Shown in pieces: positions 50,655 through 61,108 of a stretch of 64,000 nucleotides of DNA; within the stretch, counting starts at the first letter, position 1; each line of letters opens with the position of its first letter. The position numbers and the translations under genes were made by a program. Under the pieces are notes generated by a model. That model was not told the DNA's origin. It was given only the letters and a program-made list of their open reading frames with translations, and did no database searches. This DNA comes from Vibrio cidicii. Lineage in GTDB: Bacteria > Pseudomonadota > Gammaproteobacteria > Enterobacterales > Vibrionaceae. The DNA is taken from the NCBI RefSeq assembly GCF_009763805.1, contig NZ_CP046803.1:434001-498000 (forward strand), written 5' to 3'.

Positions 50655-51884
50655 TTAGGCGTAGCGTTTGGCGGTCATCTCTGCAATTTTCACGATCACT
50701 TCGACGGATTTTTCCATCTGCTCGATAGAAATAAATTCATGAATGCCGTGGAAGTTATATCCGCCGGTAAATAAGTTCGGGCAAGGAAGTCCCATAAAGG
50801 ATAATCTCGCGCCGTCAGTTCCACCGCGAATCGGCTTAATCACTGGCTCAACATCACACTGCTCCATCGCTTGTTTGGCAATGTCAATAATGTGGGGGAA
50901 AGGCTCGACTTTTTCCCTCATATTGAAGTAACTATCGGTAAAACAGATCTCCACCGAACCGTGTTTCAATTGCGCGTTCATTTCATCGACCCGTTTCTGC
51001 ATAAAAGCTTTGCGCTGTTGTATGCCCTCGCGTGAAAAATCTCGTAGGATATAGCCCAGTTCCGAACGCGCAACACCCATCTCCGCCGATTTCAAATGAT
51101 AAAAACCTTGATACCCTTCAGTGCCTTCAGGGGTCTCTTCTTCTGGCATCATGCAGTGAAAACGGCTCGCCAACGTCATCGCGTTGACCATTTTGCCCTT
51201 GGCGGTTCCCGGATGAACACTGACGCCATGGAAAATAACGTCAGCACTGGACGCATTGAAGTTCTCGTACTCCAACTCACCTTGCGGGCCACCATCAACC
51301 GTATACGCCCACTCAGCGCCAAAACGGGTCACGTCAAAATGGTCTGCGCCACGGCCAATCTCTTCATCCGGAGTAAAACCAATGCAGATATCGCCGTGTG
51401 GGATGTGCGGGTTTTCCATAAGAAGCTCAATGGCAGATATAATCTCTGCGATTCCAGCTTTATTGTCTGCGCCTAGTAGCGTGGTGCCATCGGTTGCAAT
51501 CAGGTTGTGGCCATGCAGTGAGTGCAAATCGGGATATTGGACCGGTGAAAGCACCTCGTCGCCGATACCAAGTGCAATATCGCCACCTTGATAATCTTCG
51601 ATAATTTGTGGCTTAACGTGTTTGCCAGATGCATCCGGCGCGGTATCCATATGGGCAATGAATCCGATGGCAGGCACAGGATAGCTCACGTTGGACAGCA
51701 GTTTTGCCATCAAATATCCATTGTCATCAAGGTGTACGTCACTCAAGCCGAGTTCGATGAGCTCTTGCTTTAAGTGCTGGGCAAATTTCAACTGCCCCGG
51801 CGTACTTGGGCAGCATTTTTTCTTGGCATTCGACTGAGTGTCAAACGTCACGTAGCGAATAAATCTTTGTACTAGATGTTTCAT
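50655..51884 (-). CDS. pepT: Peptidase T (tripeptide aminopeptidase)
   Basis: A 409-residue zinc M20 aminopeptidase releasing N-terminal residues from tripeptides in the cytoplasm. Zinc ligands and catalytic residues are visible in order: [28 protein letters not shown] and the late His in FHGIHEF. The size matches E. coli PepT (408). ATG 51884 is preferred over the upstream start. Confidence 0.95.
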   Translation of the reverse strand: MKHLVQRFIRYVTFDTQSNAKKKCCPSTPGQLKFAQHLKQELIELGLSDVHLDDNGYLMAKLLSNVSYPVPAIGFIAHMDTAPDASGKHVKPQIIEDYQGGDIALGIGDEVLSPVQYPDLHSLHGHNLIATDGTTLLGADNKAGIAEIISAIELLMENPHIPHGDICIGFTPDEEIGRGADHFDVTRFGAEWAYTVDGGPQGELEYENFNASSADVIFHGVSVHPGTAKGKMVNAMTLASRFHCMMPEEETPEGTEGYQGFYHLKSAEMGVARSELGYILRDFSREGIQQRKAFMQKRVDEMNAQLKHGSVEICFTDSYFNMREKVEPFPHIIDIAKQAMEQCDVEPVIKPIRGGTDGARLSFMGLPCPNLFTGGYNFHGIHEFISIEQMEKSVEVIVKIAEMTAKRYA

Positions 51885-52096
51885 AGCAATTCTCATCATG
51901 GTAGCCAACAGGAGGAGCGGATTTTTGCTTTTGGGGCATGCTCTCTACTTCTAATGCCGAATAGAACAAGGAGATTTGAGCTGCAAGGCGATATTCGGCC
52001 GAACTATCTTACGCCCTTGAAAGGATGAGAAATTGCTTTGAATCAGTTTTTACTGCATTGCCCGTACTTAACGTACATAAGGTGACTATTTTTCTG

Positions 52097-52984
52097 CTAT
52101 CTGTTTGCTATTACCTGCGCGTGCAGTTCGCTGGCAAGCTCCTGCCAATCGCTAATCTCGCGATGAAAATGACGCCATTGAGCCGCGTTCATGGAACGCG
52201 CAAGTTGCAGAATGTATCCGTCCGCTAGATCGACGTTCGACTGCAACTTTTGCTTAAATGCATCTCCATGGTAGCTTTCGGGGTCAAGCAGCAAACGAGT
52301 CAGGTGCTGCTGGAAATAGTGTGGATCTTGCTTGTGTTTAAATAGCTCTTCGACCGCTTGACGTAAGGCTGCCCGATATGCGCGCCAATCGGCTGTCGTA
52401 ATGGTGACTTCTTGCGACCACTGTTTTATCAGCGCTTGTTGCGCAGGCGTGAGCTCTCCTAACCACTCTTCCACACCTTCGATAAAAAACTCTTGATAAC
52501 GTTCTCGGATCTCTTTCTCGTTTAAATCCGCATATTTCTCATCACGTTTTCGATGAGCCTTTGCCATATTTTTCAAAAGCTCATCTTGCTGCGCCTGACT
52601 TAGTGATAGTGCCAGAGCGTAAAGATCAGGAGCCAGTTTTTGTGCGATGCGATAGCGGTGCTGTGTGAGTGCTTCTCTTTGCGCGGCGAGAAAGGGTTTT
52701 GAGAGCTGAGTTTCAGTCAAGGTGGACAGCAATTGCAACTGGGATAGATAGATAGGCAATTCGCTTTCTCGGTGCCATTGCAGCAGCACATCCAAGCGCT
52801 CTTCCACTAGCTCTTCTTGCTCATCCGTCAACGTTACATAGTCATCGATGTACTCCATCACCACCCAATCGAGGTGGTTATACACCATTTTGTTCGAGCA
52901 TCCTGTCAGCAGCAACAGCATGCCAAGTAGTCCTAGGATAAAACGCCCACTCGTCGTCATCCGAACATAGATGCGTGACAACAT
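52097..52984 (-). CDS. DUF6279-like lipoprotein
   Basis: A 295-residue lipoprotein (lipobox LLTGC) with a long helical body rich in Gln and charged residues. It matches the Vibrio DUF6279-type pattern (NHLDWVVMEYIDDYVTLTDEQ). The role is unknown and the gene is monocistronic. Confidence 0.75.
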   Translation of the reverse strand: MLSRIYVRMTTSGRFILGLLGMLLLLTGCSNKMVYNHLDWVVMEYIDDYVTLTDEQEELVEERLDVLLQWHRESELPIYLSQLQLLSTLTETQLSKPFLAAQREALTQHRYRIAQKLAPDLYALALSLSQAQQDELLKNMAKAHRKRDEKYADLNEKEIRERYQEFFIEGVEEWLGELTPAQQALIKQWSQEVTITTADWRAYRAALRQAVEELFKHKQDPHYFQQHLTRLLLDPESYHGDAFKQKLQSNVDLADGYILQLARSMNAAQWRHFHREISDWQELASELHAQVIANR

Positions 52985-53062
52985 TCCACCGTCCTTGTGT
53001 CTGTTTTTCCCATTAGTGTTATCTTAGCCAGCTTGACAAAGATAGTCCAAATTCCAAAGTAT

Positions 53063-53090
53063 AACGGGTGAAGAACACTCTTCACCCGTT
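53063..53090. terminator. Hairpin between DUF6279-like and aldo/keto reductase genes
   Basis: A 12-bp perfect stem AACGGGTGAAGA/TCTTCACCCGTT has a 4-base loop. It is probably the terminator of the aldo/keto reductase gene on the minus strand, although the T-run is short. Confidence 0.6.
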
Positions 53091-53114
53091 TAGGCTAGCC
53101 TTGAAAAGTGTGTT

Positions 53115-54023
53115 CTAAGGCACACCGTGGCCTTTTGAGGCGACCCAAACGCGATACCATTGCTCGCGACTCAGTTCCAACTTGAGTGCATTCACCGCAC
53201 TCTGCACCCGTTCGATTTTACCTGAACCAATGATAGGTAGTGGTTTTGAGGGTAAACGTCTCACCCAAGCGTAAACCACTTCGTCGATACTACCCGCCCC
53301 AAGCTCTTCTTTGATTGAATGTAACTCGTTGCGTACTCTTAGCGCCTGGTCACTGTCACCATGAAACAGAGCGCCACCACCCAAGCATGACCAAGCCATC
53401 GGTCTTGTGCGGAGCGTCTGCATTTGATCAAGCGTACCATCGTGAACCACGTCAAAATTGAGCGGGTTAATCTCTACTTGGTTGGTCACTAGAGGTTTAC
53501 TCAAACGCGACTGCAAAAGATCAAACTGACGTGGCGAAAAGTTTGACACGCCAAAGTGTTTCACTTTGCCCACTTTGTGCAGTTCGTTAAATGCCTCAGC
53601 GACTTCGTCGGCCTCCATCAAGGCATCAGGACGATGAATAAGCAAGACATCCAGCTCATCCACACCTAATCTCTCTAGCGAATTATTCACCGATTGATAG
53701 ATGTGCGCCGCACTGGTGTCATAATGGTTGACTTTACGAAGTGGGTTTTTCTCTCCACATAAGTTGATATCGCACTTGCTCACAATTTGGATGTCGCGGC
53801 GTACGCTCTTATCTAACGCCAGCGCTTCGCCAAACAGGCGTTCACACTCGTACTGACCATAAATGTCGGCGTGATCAACCGTCGTCACGCCCATTTCAAT
53901 ATGCTGCTTGAGGAAAGTTAAGCGCTGCTGAGGGGTCATGTTCCACTCGCCCAAACGCCAGTATCCTTGGATCAGCTCTGAAAACTCAGGCCCTTGAGGT
54001 GCAATCACTACTTTTGCCACCAT
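53115..54023 (-). CDS. Aldo/keto reductase
   Basis: A 302-residue NADPH-dependent TIM-barrel reductase, YdhF-like. The tetrad is visible as DHADIYG (Asp, Tyr), the Lys in IVSKCD and the His in LLIHRPD. ATG 54023 has AGGAG six bases upstream. It is divergent from the XRE-type gene. Confidence 0.92.
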   Translation of the reverse strand: MVAKVVIAPQGPEFSELIQGYWRLGEWNMTPQQRLTFLKQHIEMGVTTVDHADIYGQYECERLFGEALALDKSVRRDIQIVSKCDINLCGEKNPLRKVNHYDTSAAHIYQSVNNSLERLGVDELDVLLIHRPDALMEADEVAEAFNELHKVGKVKHFGVSNFSPRQFDLLQSRLSKPLVTNQVEINPLNFDVVHDGTLDQMQTLRTRPMAWSCLGGGALFHGDSDQALRVRNELHSIKEELGAGSIDEVVYAWVRRLPSKPLPIIGSGKIERVQSAVNALKLELSREQWYRVWVASKGHGVP

Positions 54024-54119
54024 GGTGTTCTCCTTTTCTTTAACTGTCGACAATCCTAGACTTGTTTTGCCATTGGCTCAACGCGTAAACTGGATTAGTT
54101 CGAACTGGAGTACGAAGTA

Positions 54120-54530
54120 ATGAGTTTTGCGCAGCGTTTAAACACCTTAGTTGGTGAAGAGAGCATCAGTGGTTTTGCCCGTCGTGTTGGCCTTTCAGAA
54201 GCGTTGATCCGTAAGTATCTCAATGGTAGCGAGCCAAGCCTCTCCAAAGCCAATCAAATTGCCGTTCGGGCAAACTGCTCTTTGGAATGGCTGGCCACAG
54301 GCTGTGGTTATTTGTACCGCCAAGCCGAGGTCGTGGACGCCCCCGCTTATCGCATGGCCTATCAACACGTGACCGGACGACATTTGACAGACGAGGAAAT
54401 GGCAGCGCATCAAAGTATTGTCGCCGGCTACCAATATCTTCGTGCACACAAAAAAGCGGATGGGTACTTGGACAAAGAGGCGATGGTCGCCTTTCTTGCT
54501 CGCTCGGCGAAAGAGTTAAGCGACGAGTGA
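54120..54530 (+). CDS. XRE-type helix-turn-helix regulator
   Basis: A 136-residue protein with a helix-turn-helix of the phage-repressor type (~15-55, FARRVGLSEALIRKYLNGSEPSLSKANQIA). The C-terminal part has no known domain. It shares a 96-base promoter region with the divergent reductase. Its 3' end overlaps the convergent next gene by 103 bases. Confidence 0.85.
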   Translation: MSFAQRLNTLVGEESISGFARRVGLSEALIRKYLNGSEPSLSKANQIAVRANCSLEWLATGCGYLYRQAEVVDAPAYRMAYQHVTGRHLTDEEMAAHQSIVAGYQYLRAHKKADGYLDKEAMVAFLARSAKELSDE

Positions 54531-55072
54531 TGCGCAGTTTCTATCGACTGAGTATCATGGCTAAACTCCACACTCAGCTCTGGGTTATCACTCAAATATT
54601 GAGCTTTCGGCAGCCATGTTTGCTGTTGAGGCTTTGCTTTGATTTGATTGAGAAAAAGAATCAAGGATTTATCAAGTGCAGAAAAACCCTTCTCATCGAC
54701 GACATTGCGCCACTGCGCTTTGACGTCAAACGTCTGATCGGCGGCGGTCACCTTTGCCAGCTGCAAGCGATCTTTCGCAAAACCCAATTGGATTTGCGTC
54801 CAGAGAAAATCGCTGTAGGGGGCAAAGATAAACATCTGGTAAGCACGCTTTTCGAAAGTCACTTCTGCATAAAAATGGCTCTGATAATAAACGAGATCAT
54901 CAATACAGTAGCGCGCACTTTCATCGTCGCCGCACTGGTAAAAATCACCCTTCTCTACAATTGATGTTGCCGACAGAGCCGATTGTTGACCAGTTAGTTG
55001 TCCGGAGAGGAGCGCTGGGTTAGCGAATACCGAACAGCTGCAAAAGAGAAAAAGAAACAAATAACGAGACAT
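54428..55072 (-). CDS. Hypothetical exported protein
   Basis: A 214-residue protein. ATG 55072 starts a signal peptide MSRYLFLFLFCSCSVFANP. Not recognised. The C-terminal ~34 residues lie antisense to the XRE-type gene, which is unusual and may mean the true end or frame is different. No frame repair at the GAAAC there gives a sensible end. Confidence 0.6.
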   Translation of the reverse strand: MSRYLFLFLFCSCSVFANPALLSGQLTGQQSALSATSIVEKGDFYQCGDDESARYCIDDLVYYQSHFYAEVTFEKRAYQMFIFAPYSDFLWTQIQLGFAKDRLQLAKVTAADQTFDVKAQWRNVVDEKGFSALDKSLILFLNQIKAKPQQQTWLPKAQYLSDNPELSVEFSHDTQSIETAHHSSLNSFAERARKATIASLSKYPSAFLCARRYW

Positions 55073-55526
55073 AAATTCGGCATCTATTCTGAAGAAGCAT
55101 CGTTTTTCAACGAGTTGGTAAGTTAGCATAAGCGAAAAATTACCAAACAGAAAGGCGCACTAGCGTGCGCCTTAACCTCGTACTCAATCGTGAGTTTGCG
55201 AATCGGGATGTCTATAGCTGCATCCCAAACAATATACGAGGCACTACAGTAGGGTTTTGAATCCATCCAAATTGTATGTAAAACCTCACATCCCTCCTTC
55301 TTAGAGCAGCATGTTGCTTTACGATTTAAGTGTGGCTCATAAACGCAACTTTGCAAGGAATCTGAGATAAAAATTCTATCTTTTTTATTCGTTGCAGAAC
55401 CTTAAACATGTAAATATTTGTAGCACCTATTAATTTTGCAAAGCTAATTTGCATCTTTGTTGATTAAGACACATAGCCGGCCCCGTTTATAATCGGCATC
55501 CCTATCATACAAGGCGGAGAATGGTA
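55073..55526. other. Intergenic region before clcA
   Basis: About 450 bases with no convincing gene. It holds an 8-bp hairpin AGGCGCAC/GTGCGCCT (55153-55172) with a T-containing flank on the minus strand, and the clcA ribosome site GGAG. A 77-codon frame on the minus strand (55123-55356) has no supporting features. Confidence 0.5.
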
Positions 55527-56930
55527 ATGACCAAACGTGAGAGAATAGTGCAATCTGTGTTAGTGCGAGTCCCTAAAGATGCCATTAACCAGTTTCTCTC
55601 TCGAGGTTCTACACCGATTTCTGTGCTTTTTCTTTCGGCGTTGGTCGGCATTGTTGCTGGTTTAGTCGGCACCTACTTTGAGATTGCGGTGCACTTCGTT
55701 TCCGAAACTCGTACCGAGTGGCTGCGCGACGAAATTGGCCACGTACTGCCACTGTGGTTAGCTGCGATTCTGATTAGTGCCGCACTCGCCTTTGTCGGGT
55801 ATTTTCTGGTCCACCGTTTCGCCCCGGAAGCCGCTGGCTCCGGCATTCCCGAAATCGAAGGGGCAATGGATAACATTCGTCCGGTACGCTGGTGGCGAGT
55901 TTTGCCCGTGAAATTTTTTGGCGGTATGGGCGCGCTGGGCTCTGGCATGGTGCTTGGCCGCGAAGGTCCGACAGTGCAGATGGGTGGCGCGGTTGGTCGT
56001 ATGGTCACCGATATTTTCCGCGTCAAAGATGACGATACTCGCCACTCTCTACTCGCATCCGGTGCCGCGGGCGGTTTAGCGGCGGCATTCAACGCCCCTC
56101 TCGCGGGAATCATGTTTGTCGTGGAAGAGATGCGCCCGCAATTTCGTTACTCATTGATCTCCATTCGCGCGGTGATCATCTCCGCCGTAATGGCGAATAT
56201 TGTTTTTCGCACTATTAATGGACAAAGCGCGGTCATTACCATGCCACAATATCAGCCGCCTGAACTGCAAGCGCTGTGGTTGTTTCTTCTGCTCGGCGGG
56301 TTATTTGGTGTGTTTGGCGTGCTGTTCAACAAGCTGGTTACCGTCGCGCAAGATACGTTTGTCGCCATTCATAAGAATGACCGTAAACGCTATCTGCTCA
56401 CGGGTACCTGCCTTGGCGGAATATTTGGTCTGTTACTGCTCTACATTCCGGAATTAACTGGTGGCGGCATTCATCTGATCCCTGAAATCACCACTGGCAA
56501 CTACAGCATCTCTGTCTTGGTGTGGCTGTTTGTCGGGCGTATTGCCACTACCTTAATCTGCTTCGGCTCTGGTGCACCTGGTGGTATTTTTGCCCCAATG
56601 CTCGCACTTGGCACCTTGTTTGGTTACGCCTTCGGCGCGACGGCGAAACTGCTACTGCCAGATTTGCCGATTGAACCCGGTATGTTCGCCATCGCGGGCA
56701 TGGGCGCTCTGTTTGCTGCAACTGTACGTGCTCCCATCACCGGAATTTTGCTGGTGATCGAGATGACCAACAACTACTACCTGATTCTACCGCTGATTAT
56801 CACCAGCCTTGGCGCCGTGATCTGCGCGCAGGCGTGTGGCGGTAAACCGATTTACAGCCAACTTTTGCATCGTACGATCAAAAACGAAAAGCTTCGCCAG
56901 CAAGATCTGCCCGAACAACCCGCGGCGTAA
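55527..56930 (+). CDS. clcA: H+/Cl- exchange transporter ClcA
   Basis: A 467-residue CLC antiporter. Selectivity motifs are GSGIPEIE, GREGPTVQMG (gating Glu) and GAPGGIFAPM, with the expected 18-helix hydrophobic pattern. ATG 55527 is preferred over 55521 because GGAG sits seven bases before it. It aids acid resistance by exchanging chloride for protons in the inner membrane. Confidence 0.95.
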   Translation: MTKRERIVQSVLVRVPKDAINQFLSRGSTPISVLFLSALVGIVAGLVGTYFEIAVHFVSETRTEWLRDEIGHVLPLWLAAILISAALAFVGYFLVHRFAPEAAGSGIPEIEGAMDNIRPVRWWRVLPVKFFGGMGALGSGMVLGREGPTVQMGGAVGRMVTDIFRVKDDDTRHSLLASGAAGGLAAAFNAPLAGIMFVVEEMRPQFRYSLISIRAVIISAVMANIVFRTINGQSAVITMPQYQPPELQALWLFLLLGGLFGVFGVLFNKLVTVAQDTFVAIHKNDRKRYLLTGTCLGGIFGLLLLYIPELTGGGIHLIPEITTGNYSISVLVWLFVGRIATTLICFGSGAPGGIFAPMLALGTLFGYAFGATAKLLLPDLPIEPGMFAIAGMGALFAATVRAPITGILLVIEMTNNYYLILPLIITSLGAVICAQACGGKPIYSQLLHRTIKNEKLRQQDLPEQPAA

Positions 56931-57177
56931 CGTCCCATATTTTCAGCCGGGAATCACACTTCCCGGCATTTTTGTGTCATGTGTTAAATTTTTCGCGCAA
57001 CTTCTCATTAAAGTTGTTAACATCCCTGCGCCTTCTGGTCGGAGTCGAAACGAACATCAGCTTGTCTGTTATAACCTTTTCAGACCTACAAAGACGTTAA
57101 CAATTTGGTGTGTCATCACCAACTTCGCCATCAACACACTCCAGACGGCACCTTTCCCCAAAATTCAAACGAAATAA

Positions 57178-58152
57178 ATGGAGTTATCGTTGAACTGGAA
57201 AAGACTTGTTCAAGTGCAAAGCGTTCCCCCGTCACAAGCGGCCCTTGCACTAGGCATGATTGGTTTAGGACAGGCGTGGGCTTTGTATCTCCCGCAGATT
57301 GGCGTTCCGATTCGCCCATTTTTAGCCACTCTCGGCGCATTGTTGCTTTTGCCTGTGTTAGTTCGTTATGCCACCAGCGCAAGAACGTTTCTCAACGATA
57401 TCCGTCACCCGCTGAGTGGCAGTTTGATGGCGCCGATGAGCATGGCGCTTTTGATATTGTGTGACTATCTGGCAGTGGTTTCGCCAACGGTTGCTTATCC
57501 TTTGTGGTTTATGGCTATTTTGCTGCATTTCACCATGATGGTGCTGTTTTTCAGCTTCCAGATCATGAACTTTAAAATGTCCAATATCGTGCCGAGTTGG
57601 TTTTTGTATCCGGTGGGGCTCATTAGTGGTTCGCTGGCGGGGTCACAATTTGGCCACAACGTTTTTTCCGAAACCTTGGCGCTGGTTTGCATCGGCATTT
57701 ATTTCTTCTTACTGCCGTTAGTGCTCTATCGCTTGGTGTTTTTCGGTTCTTTGCCCAAAAGAGCAAGGCCTACACTCGCCATCATGGCGGCTCCAGTGAA
57801 CTTGTCACTGGCCGCTTATTTGGTCAATTTCAAACAGCCTGATCCCATTTTAACCGGCGCTCTGGCTGGCATCGCTATCACCATGACCTTGCTGATTTAT
57901 CTCTGTTACATTCGTCTGCTGCGTCTTAAATTCCAGCCATCAATTGCCGCCGTCACCTTCCCTTCGGTGATCAGTGCCATCGCCATGCATCGACTGACAC
58001 AATTTTTTGCCGAATCCCACCCCCATTGGCACTGGTTGCACAATTTCGGCTTTTTTGAACTAAGCATCGCGACTTTGTTGGTTGTTTGGGTTTCGGTGGG
58101 TTACTTCAAAATGTACTGGCCAGAGATCGCGGCAACGAATCCCCAACAATAG
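57178..58152 (+). CDS. TehA/SLAC1-type anion channel family protein
   Basis: A 324-residue membrane protein with ten hydrophobic segments in the TDT (tellurite-resistance/dicarboxylate) pattern. ATG 57178 has no ribosome site, while TTG 57190 has GGAG six bases upstream and may be the real start. The anion carried is unknown. Confidence 0.82.
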   Translation: MELSLNWKRLVQVQSVPPSQAALALGMIGLGQAWALYLPQIGVPIRPFLATLGALLLLPVLVRYATSARTFLNDIRHPLSGSLMAPMSMALLILCDYLAVVSPTVAYPLWFMAILLHFTMMVLFFSFQIMNFKMSNIVPSWFLYPVGLISGSLAGSQFGHNVFSETLALVCIGIYFFLLPLVLYRLVFFGSLPKRARPTLAIMAAPVNLSLAAYLVNFKQPDPILTGALAGIAITMTLLIYLCYIRLLRLKFQPSIAAVTFPSVISAIAMHRLTQFFAESHPHWHWLHNFGFFELSIATLLVVWVSVGYFKMYWPEIAATNPQQ

Positions 58153-58163
58153 AGACATAAAAA

Positions 58164-58190
58164 AAGCGCCAACCTAGGTTGACGCTTGTT
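58164..58190. terminator. Hairpin between convergent TehA-like and folE genes
   Basis: An imperfect inverted repeat AAGCGCCAAC/GTTGACGCTT is flanked by A-runs and T-runs on the two strands. Confidence 0.65.
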
Positions 58191-58205
58191 TCTCTGTGGC
58201 TCTCG

Positions 58206-58859
58206 TTATCTCAAGCCATGTAAGAATTCTGCGCGAGTTGCGGGGTTACTTTTGAAAATCCCACCTAATGCGGTGGTGGTGGTTTCACTGGTGGCGTCCA
58301 TCACCCCACGTGATTTCACGCAGTAGTGAGTAGCATCAATTGTCACCGCCACATCATCGGATTCCAGCAAGGTTTGCAACGCGACTAAAATCTGCTGTGT
58401 CATGCGCTCTTGCACCTGTGGACGCTGAGCAAAAAAACGAACTATGCGGTTAATTTTTGATAGACCAATGATTTTGCCACGCGGAATGTAAGCCACTGCC
58501 GCTTTACCATCAATCGTGACCAAGTGATGTTCGCATGTGCTGGTGAGGGTAATGTCTTTGACACGCACCATCTCACTGACATTCATTTTGTTTTCAATCA
58601 CGGTGATTTTGGGGAAGTTTTGATAATCGAGCCCAGAGAACACTTCATCAACGTACATTTTGGCGATGCGGCGAGGCGTTTCTTCTAAACTGTCATCGGT
58701 CAAATCCAGTTCAAGCAGAGCTAGAATCTCTCGCATATGATGCTCGATCTTCTCTTTCTTCTCTTCACGACTGAATTGGTTTGGCACCATGGGTGTCTCC
58801 AAACCACGTTTTTCTAGCGCATCTTTGACTAATTTAGCGGATTCGCTCAGACCTGACAT
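58206..58859 (-). CDS. folE: GTP cyclohydrolase I FolE
   Basis: A 217-residue enzyme that makes 7,8-dihydroneopterin triphosphate, the first step of folate synthesis. [21 protein letters not shown] and HYCVKSRG hold the zinc Cys/His and catalytic residues. ATG 58859 has GAGGAAG before it. It is divergent from moeA. Confidence 0.95.
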   Translation of the reverse strand: MSGLSESAKLVKDALEKRGLETPMVPNQFSREEKKEKIEHHMREILALLELDLTDDSLEETPRRIAKMYVDEVFSGLDYQNFPKITVIENKMNVSEMVRVKDITLTSTCEHHLVTIDGKAAVAYIPRGKIIGLSKINRIVRFFAQRPQVQERMTQQILVALQTLLESDDVAVTIDATHYCVKSRGVMDATSETTTTALGGIFKSNPATRAEFLHGLR

Positions 58860-59033
58860 TGTACTTCCTCTTACTGCTACAGCATCACCCAACCGAAGAT
58901 TACCCCTTTTGGATGGCTGACAAGGATACTCGTATTTTTGAATAATTACATCCATATTTTACCGAGGGACATTCTTCCCTACCTTTGTTCTGTGCTACAG
59001 TGCGCTAATATCTTAATTCAACAGGAATTCACT

Positions 59034-60269
59034 ATGGGCTGTTGTGATGCACCAGGCTTAATGCCTATTGAAGATGCGCTGGAAAAAATGCTTTCCGGTA
59101 TTAAACCAATTCAAACAACGTTGAAACTTCCTCTCGCTGAAGCACTGGGTTTTGTGCTCGCCGAAGACGTTCTTTCCCCTATTCATGTTCCACCATTTGC
59201 CAATTCCGCCATGGATGGTTATGCAATTCGTCTCGCCGATCTTAAACCAAACAAACCGCTTCCTCTTGCGGGAAAGTCCTTTGCTGGTCAACCATTTGAA
59301 GGGGAATGGCAGGAGAATAGTTGTATTCGCATCATGACTGGTGCGAAGATCCCTGAAGGCTGCGACGCGGTGATCATGCAAGAAAACACCCAAGTGAGTG
59401 AGACAGGTATTGTTATTCAGCAGTGTCAGATTAAACCCAACGAGAACATCCGCCCTATCGGTGATGACATCCGCTGTGGCGATCTCGTGCTCGCGAAAGG
59501 CACTCGACTCACCCCGCGTGATATTCCGATGATCGCTTCGCTTGGCATCAGCCATGTCACTGTGGTGCGCAAACCGAAAGTGGCGTTTTTCTCTACCGGA
59601 GATGAGCTGAAATCATTAGGTGAGCCTTTGTTGGAAGGCGAGATTTACGACAGCAATCGCTACGGCATTAAACCGCTGATTGAGAATTTCGGTTGCGAAG
59701 CCATCGATCTTGGCATTATTCCCGATTGCCCCGAAACCCTGAGAAAAACCTTTGACACGGCGCAATCTTTGGCAGATGTCGTGGTGACATCAGGTGGGGT
59801 GAGCGTCGGTGAAGCGGACTATACCAAAGACATTTTGCAAGAGTTGGGCGAGATCGGTTTTTGGAAGCTGGCGATTAAGCCGGGCAAACCATTCGCTTTT
59901 GGCAAACTTCGCACCGCTTGGTTTTGTGGCCTGCCCGGCAATCCGGTGTCTGCCATCGTCACCTTGTACGTGCTGGTGCAGCCAATGCTCGCCAAGCTGG
60001 CTGGTCACTCACAATGGAAGGCGCCAGAATCCATTCACGCCATCACTCAAAGCGCCTTCAAAAAGTCACCGGGTCGAACCGACTATCAGCGTGGCGTCTA
60101 TCGCATCGAAAATGGCCAATTTGTGGTAGAAAGTACCGGAAATCAAAGTTCAGGTGCGTTTCGTTCTATGAGCTTGGCCAACTGTTTTGTCGTCTTAGAA
60201 CGTGAGCGCGGCCGCGTCGAAGCGGGAGAGACCGTCACCATTCAACCGTTTAATTCGACAATGTACTAG
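59034..60269 (+). CDS. moeA: Molybdopterin molybdenumtransferase MoeA
   Basis: A 411-residue enzyme that inserts molybdate into adenylylated molybdopterin. MoeA blocks SAMDGYA, GDEL and SGGVSVGEADY are present, with GLPGNPVSA late. The ATG has AGGA upstream. It is followed after nine bases by moeB, so the two form an operon. Confidence 0.95.
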   Translation: MGCCDAPGLMPIEDALEKMLSGIKPIQTTLKLPLAEALGFVLAEDVLSPIHVPPFANSAMDGYAIRLADLKPNKPLPLAGKSFAGQPFEGEWQENSCIRIMTGAKIPEGCDAVIMQENTQVSETGIVIQQCQIKPNENIRPIGDDIRCGDLVLAKGTRLTPRDIPMIASLGISHVTVVRKPKVAFFSTGDELKSLGEPLLEGEIYDSNRYGIKPLIENFGCEAIDLGIIPDCPETLRKTFDTAQSLADVVVTSGGVSVGEADYTKDILQELGEIGFWKLAIKPGKPFAFGKLRTAWFCGLPGNPVSAIVTLYVLVQPMLAKLAGHSQWKAPESIHAITQSAFKKSPGRTDYQRGVYRIENGQFVVESTGNQSSGAFRSMSLANCFVVLERERGRVEAGETVTIQPFNSTMY

Positions 60270-60278
60270 GAGCACGCA

Positions 60279-61034
60279 GTGGAGATCTTATCCGACCAAG
60301 AAATGCTGCGTTATAACCGTCAAATTGTCTTGCGCCAGTTTGATTTTGCAGGGCAAGAGGCACTCAAACAGAGCTCAGTGCTGATACTGGGCGCGGGGGG
60401 TTTAGGTTGTGCGTCCAGTCAATATCTCGCCACCGCTGGCGTTGGAAAGCTCACCTTGATCGACGATGACGTGGTAGAGCTGTCTAACCTACAGCGTCAA
60501 GTTTTGCATCATGATGCTGATATCGGCAACAAGAAAGTCGAATCGGCAGCTCAATCGTTGCGTGAACTTAATCCATATCTTGACGTATCAACCATAGATG
60601 GTCGTTTAGACGACAAAGCGTTGGCCGAACTTATCGCCCAACACGATCTGGTGCTTGATGCCAGCGATAATGTCGAGACGCGCAATCAGCTCAATCGTCT
60701 GTGCTTTGTGGCAAGAACGCCGCTGGTTTCCGGTGCGGCAATCCGTATGGAAGGACAAATCAGCGTGTTCTTGTATCAAGATGCCAAACAACCTTGCTAC
60801 CAGTGTTTGAGTGCACTGTTTGGCAGTAGCGCCTTAAGCTGTGTCGAAGCGGGTGTGATGGCACCCGTGGTAGGAGTTATTGGTGCGATGCAAGCTTTGG
60901 AAGCGGTCAAAGTGCTGGCGAATTTCGGTCAGCCCATGGTGGGCAAAGTATTGATATTTGATGCCATGACACTTTCTTGGCGAGAAATGAAACTGACGAA
61001 ACTAGCCAATTGCCCTGTCTGCCAAGGCCAGTAA
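60279..61034 (+). CDS. moeB: Molybdopterin-synthase adenylyltransferase MoeB
   Basis: A 251-residue E1-like enzyme that adenylates the C-terminus of MoaD. The ATP-binding loop is GAGGLG, the zinc site is CYQC with CPVC at the end, and SCVEAGVMAPVVG matches the family. The start is GTG with AGGAG upstream. Pairing with moeA favours MoeB over ThiF. Confidence 0.94.
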   Translation: MEILSDQEMLRYNRQIVLRQFDFAGQEALKQSSVLILGAGGLGCASSQYLATAGVGKLTLIDDDVVELSNLQRQVLHHDADIGNKKVESAAQSLRELNPYLDVSTIDGRLDDKALAELIAQHDLVLDASDNVETRNQLNRLCFVARTPLVSGAAIRMEGQISVFLYQDAKQPCYQCLSALFGSSALSCVEAGVMAPVVGVIGAMQALEAVKVLANFGQPMVGKVLIFDAMTLSWREMKLTKLANCPVCQGQ

Positions 61035-61108
61035 AATCTTCCTGGATAACTCTCTAACTTAACCGTCTGTTGGCAATGGACTGAGATAAACAATAAGGAA
61101 CAGTTGTA

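Noticed and set aside
55123..55356. 77-codon frame on the minus strand
   Set aside because: No ribosome site, motif or conserved neighbour; cysteine-rich random-looking sequence in an intergenic region.
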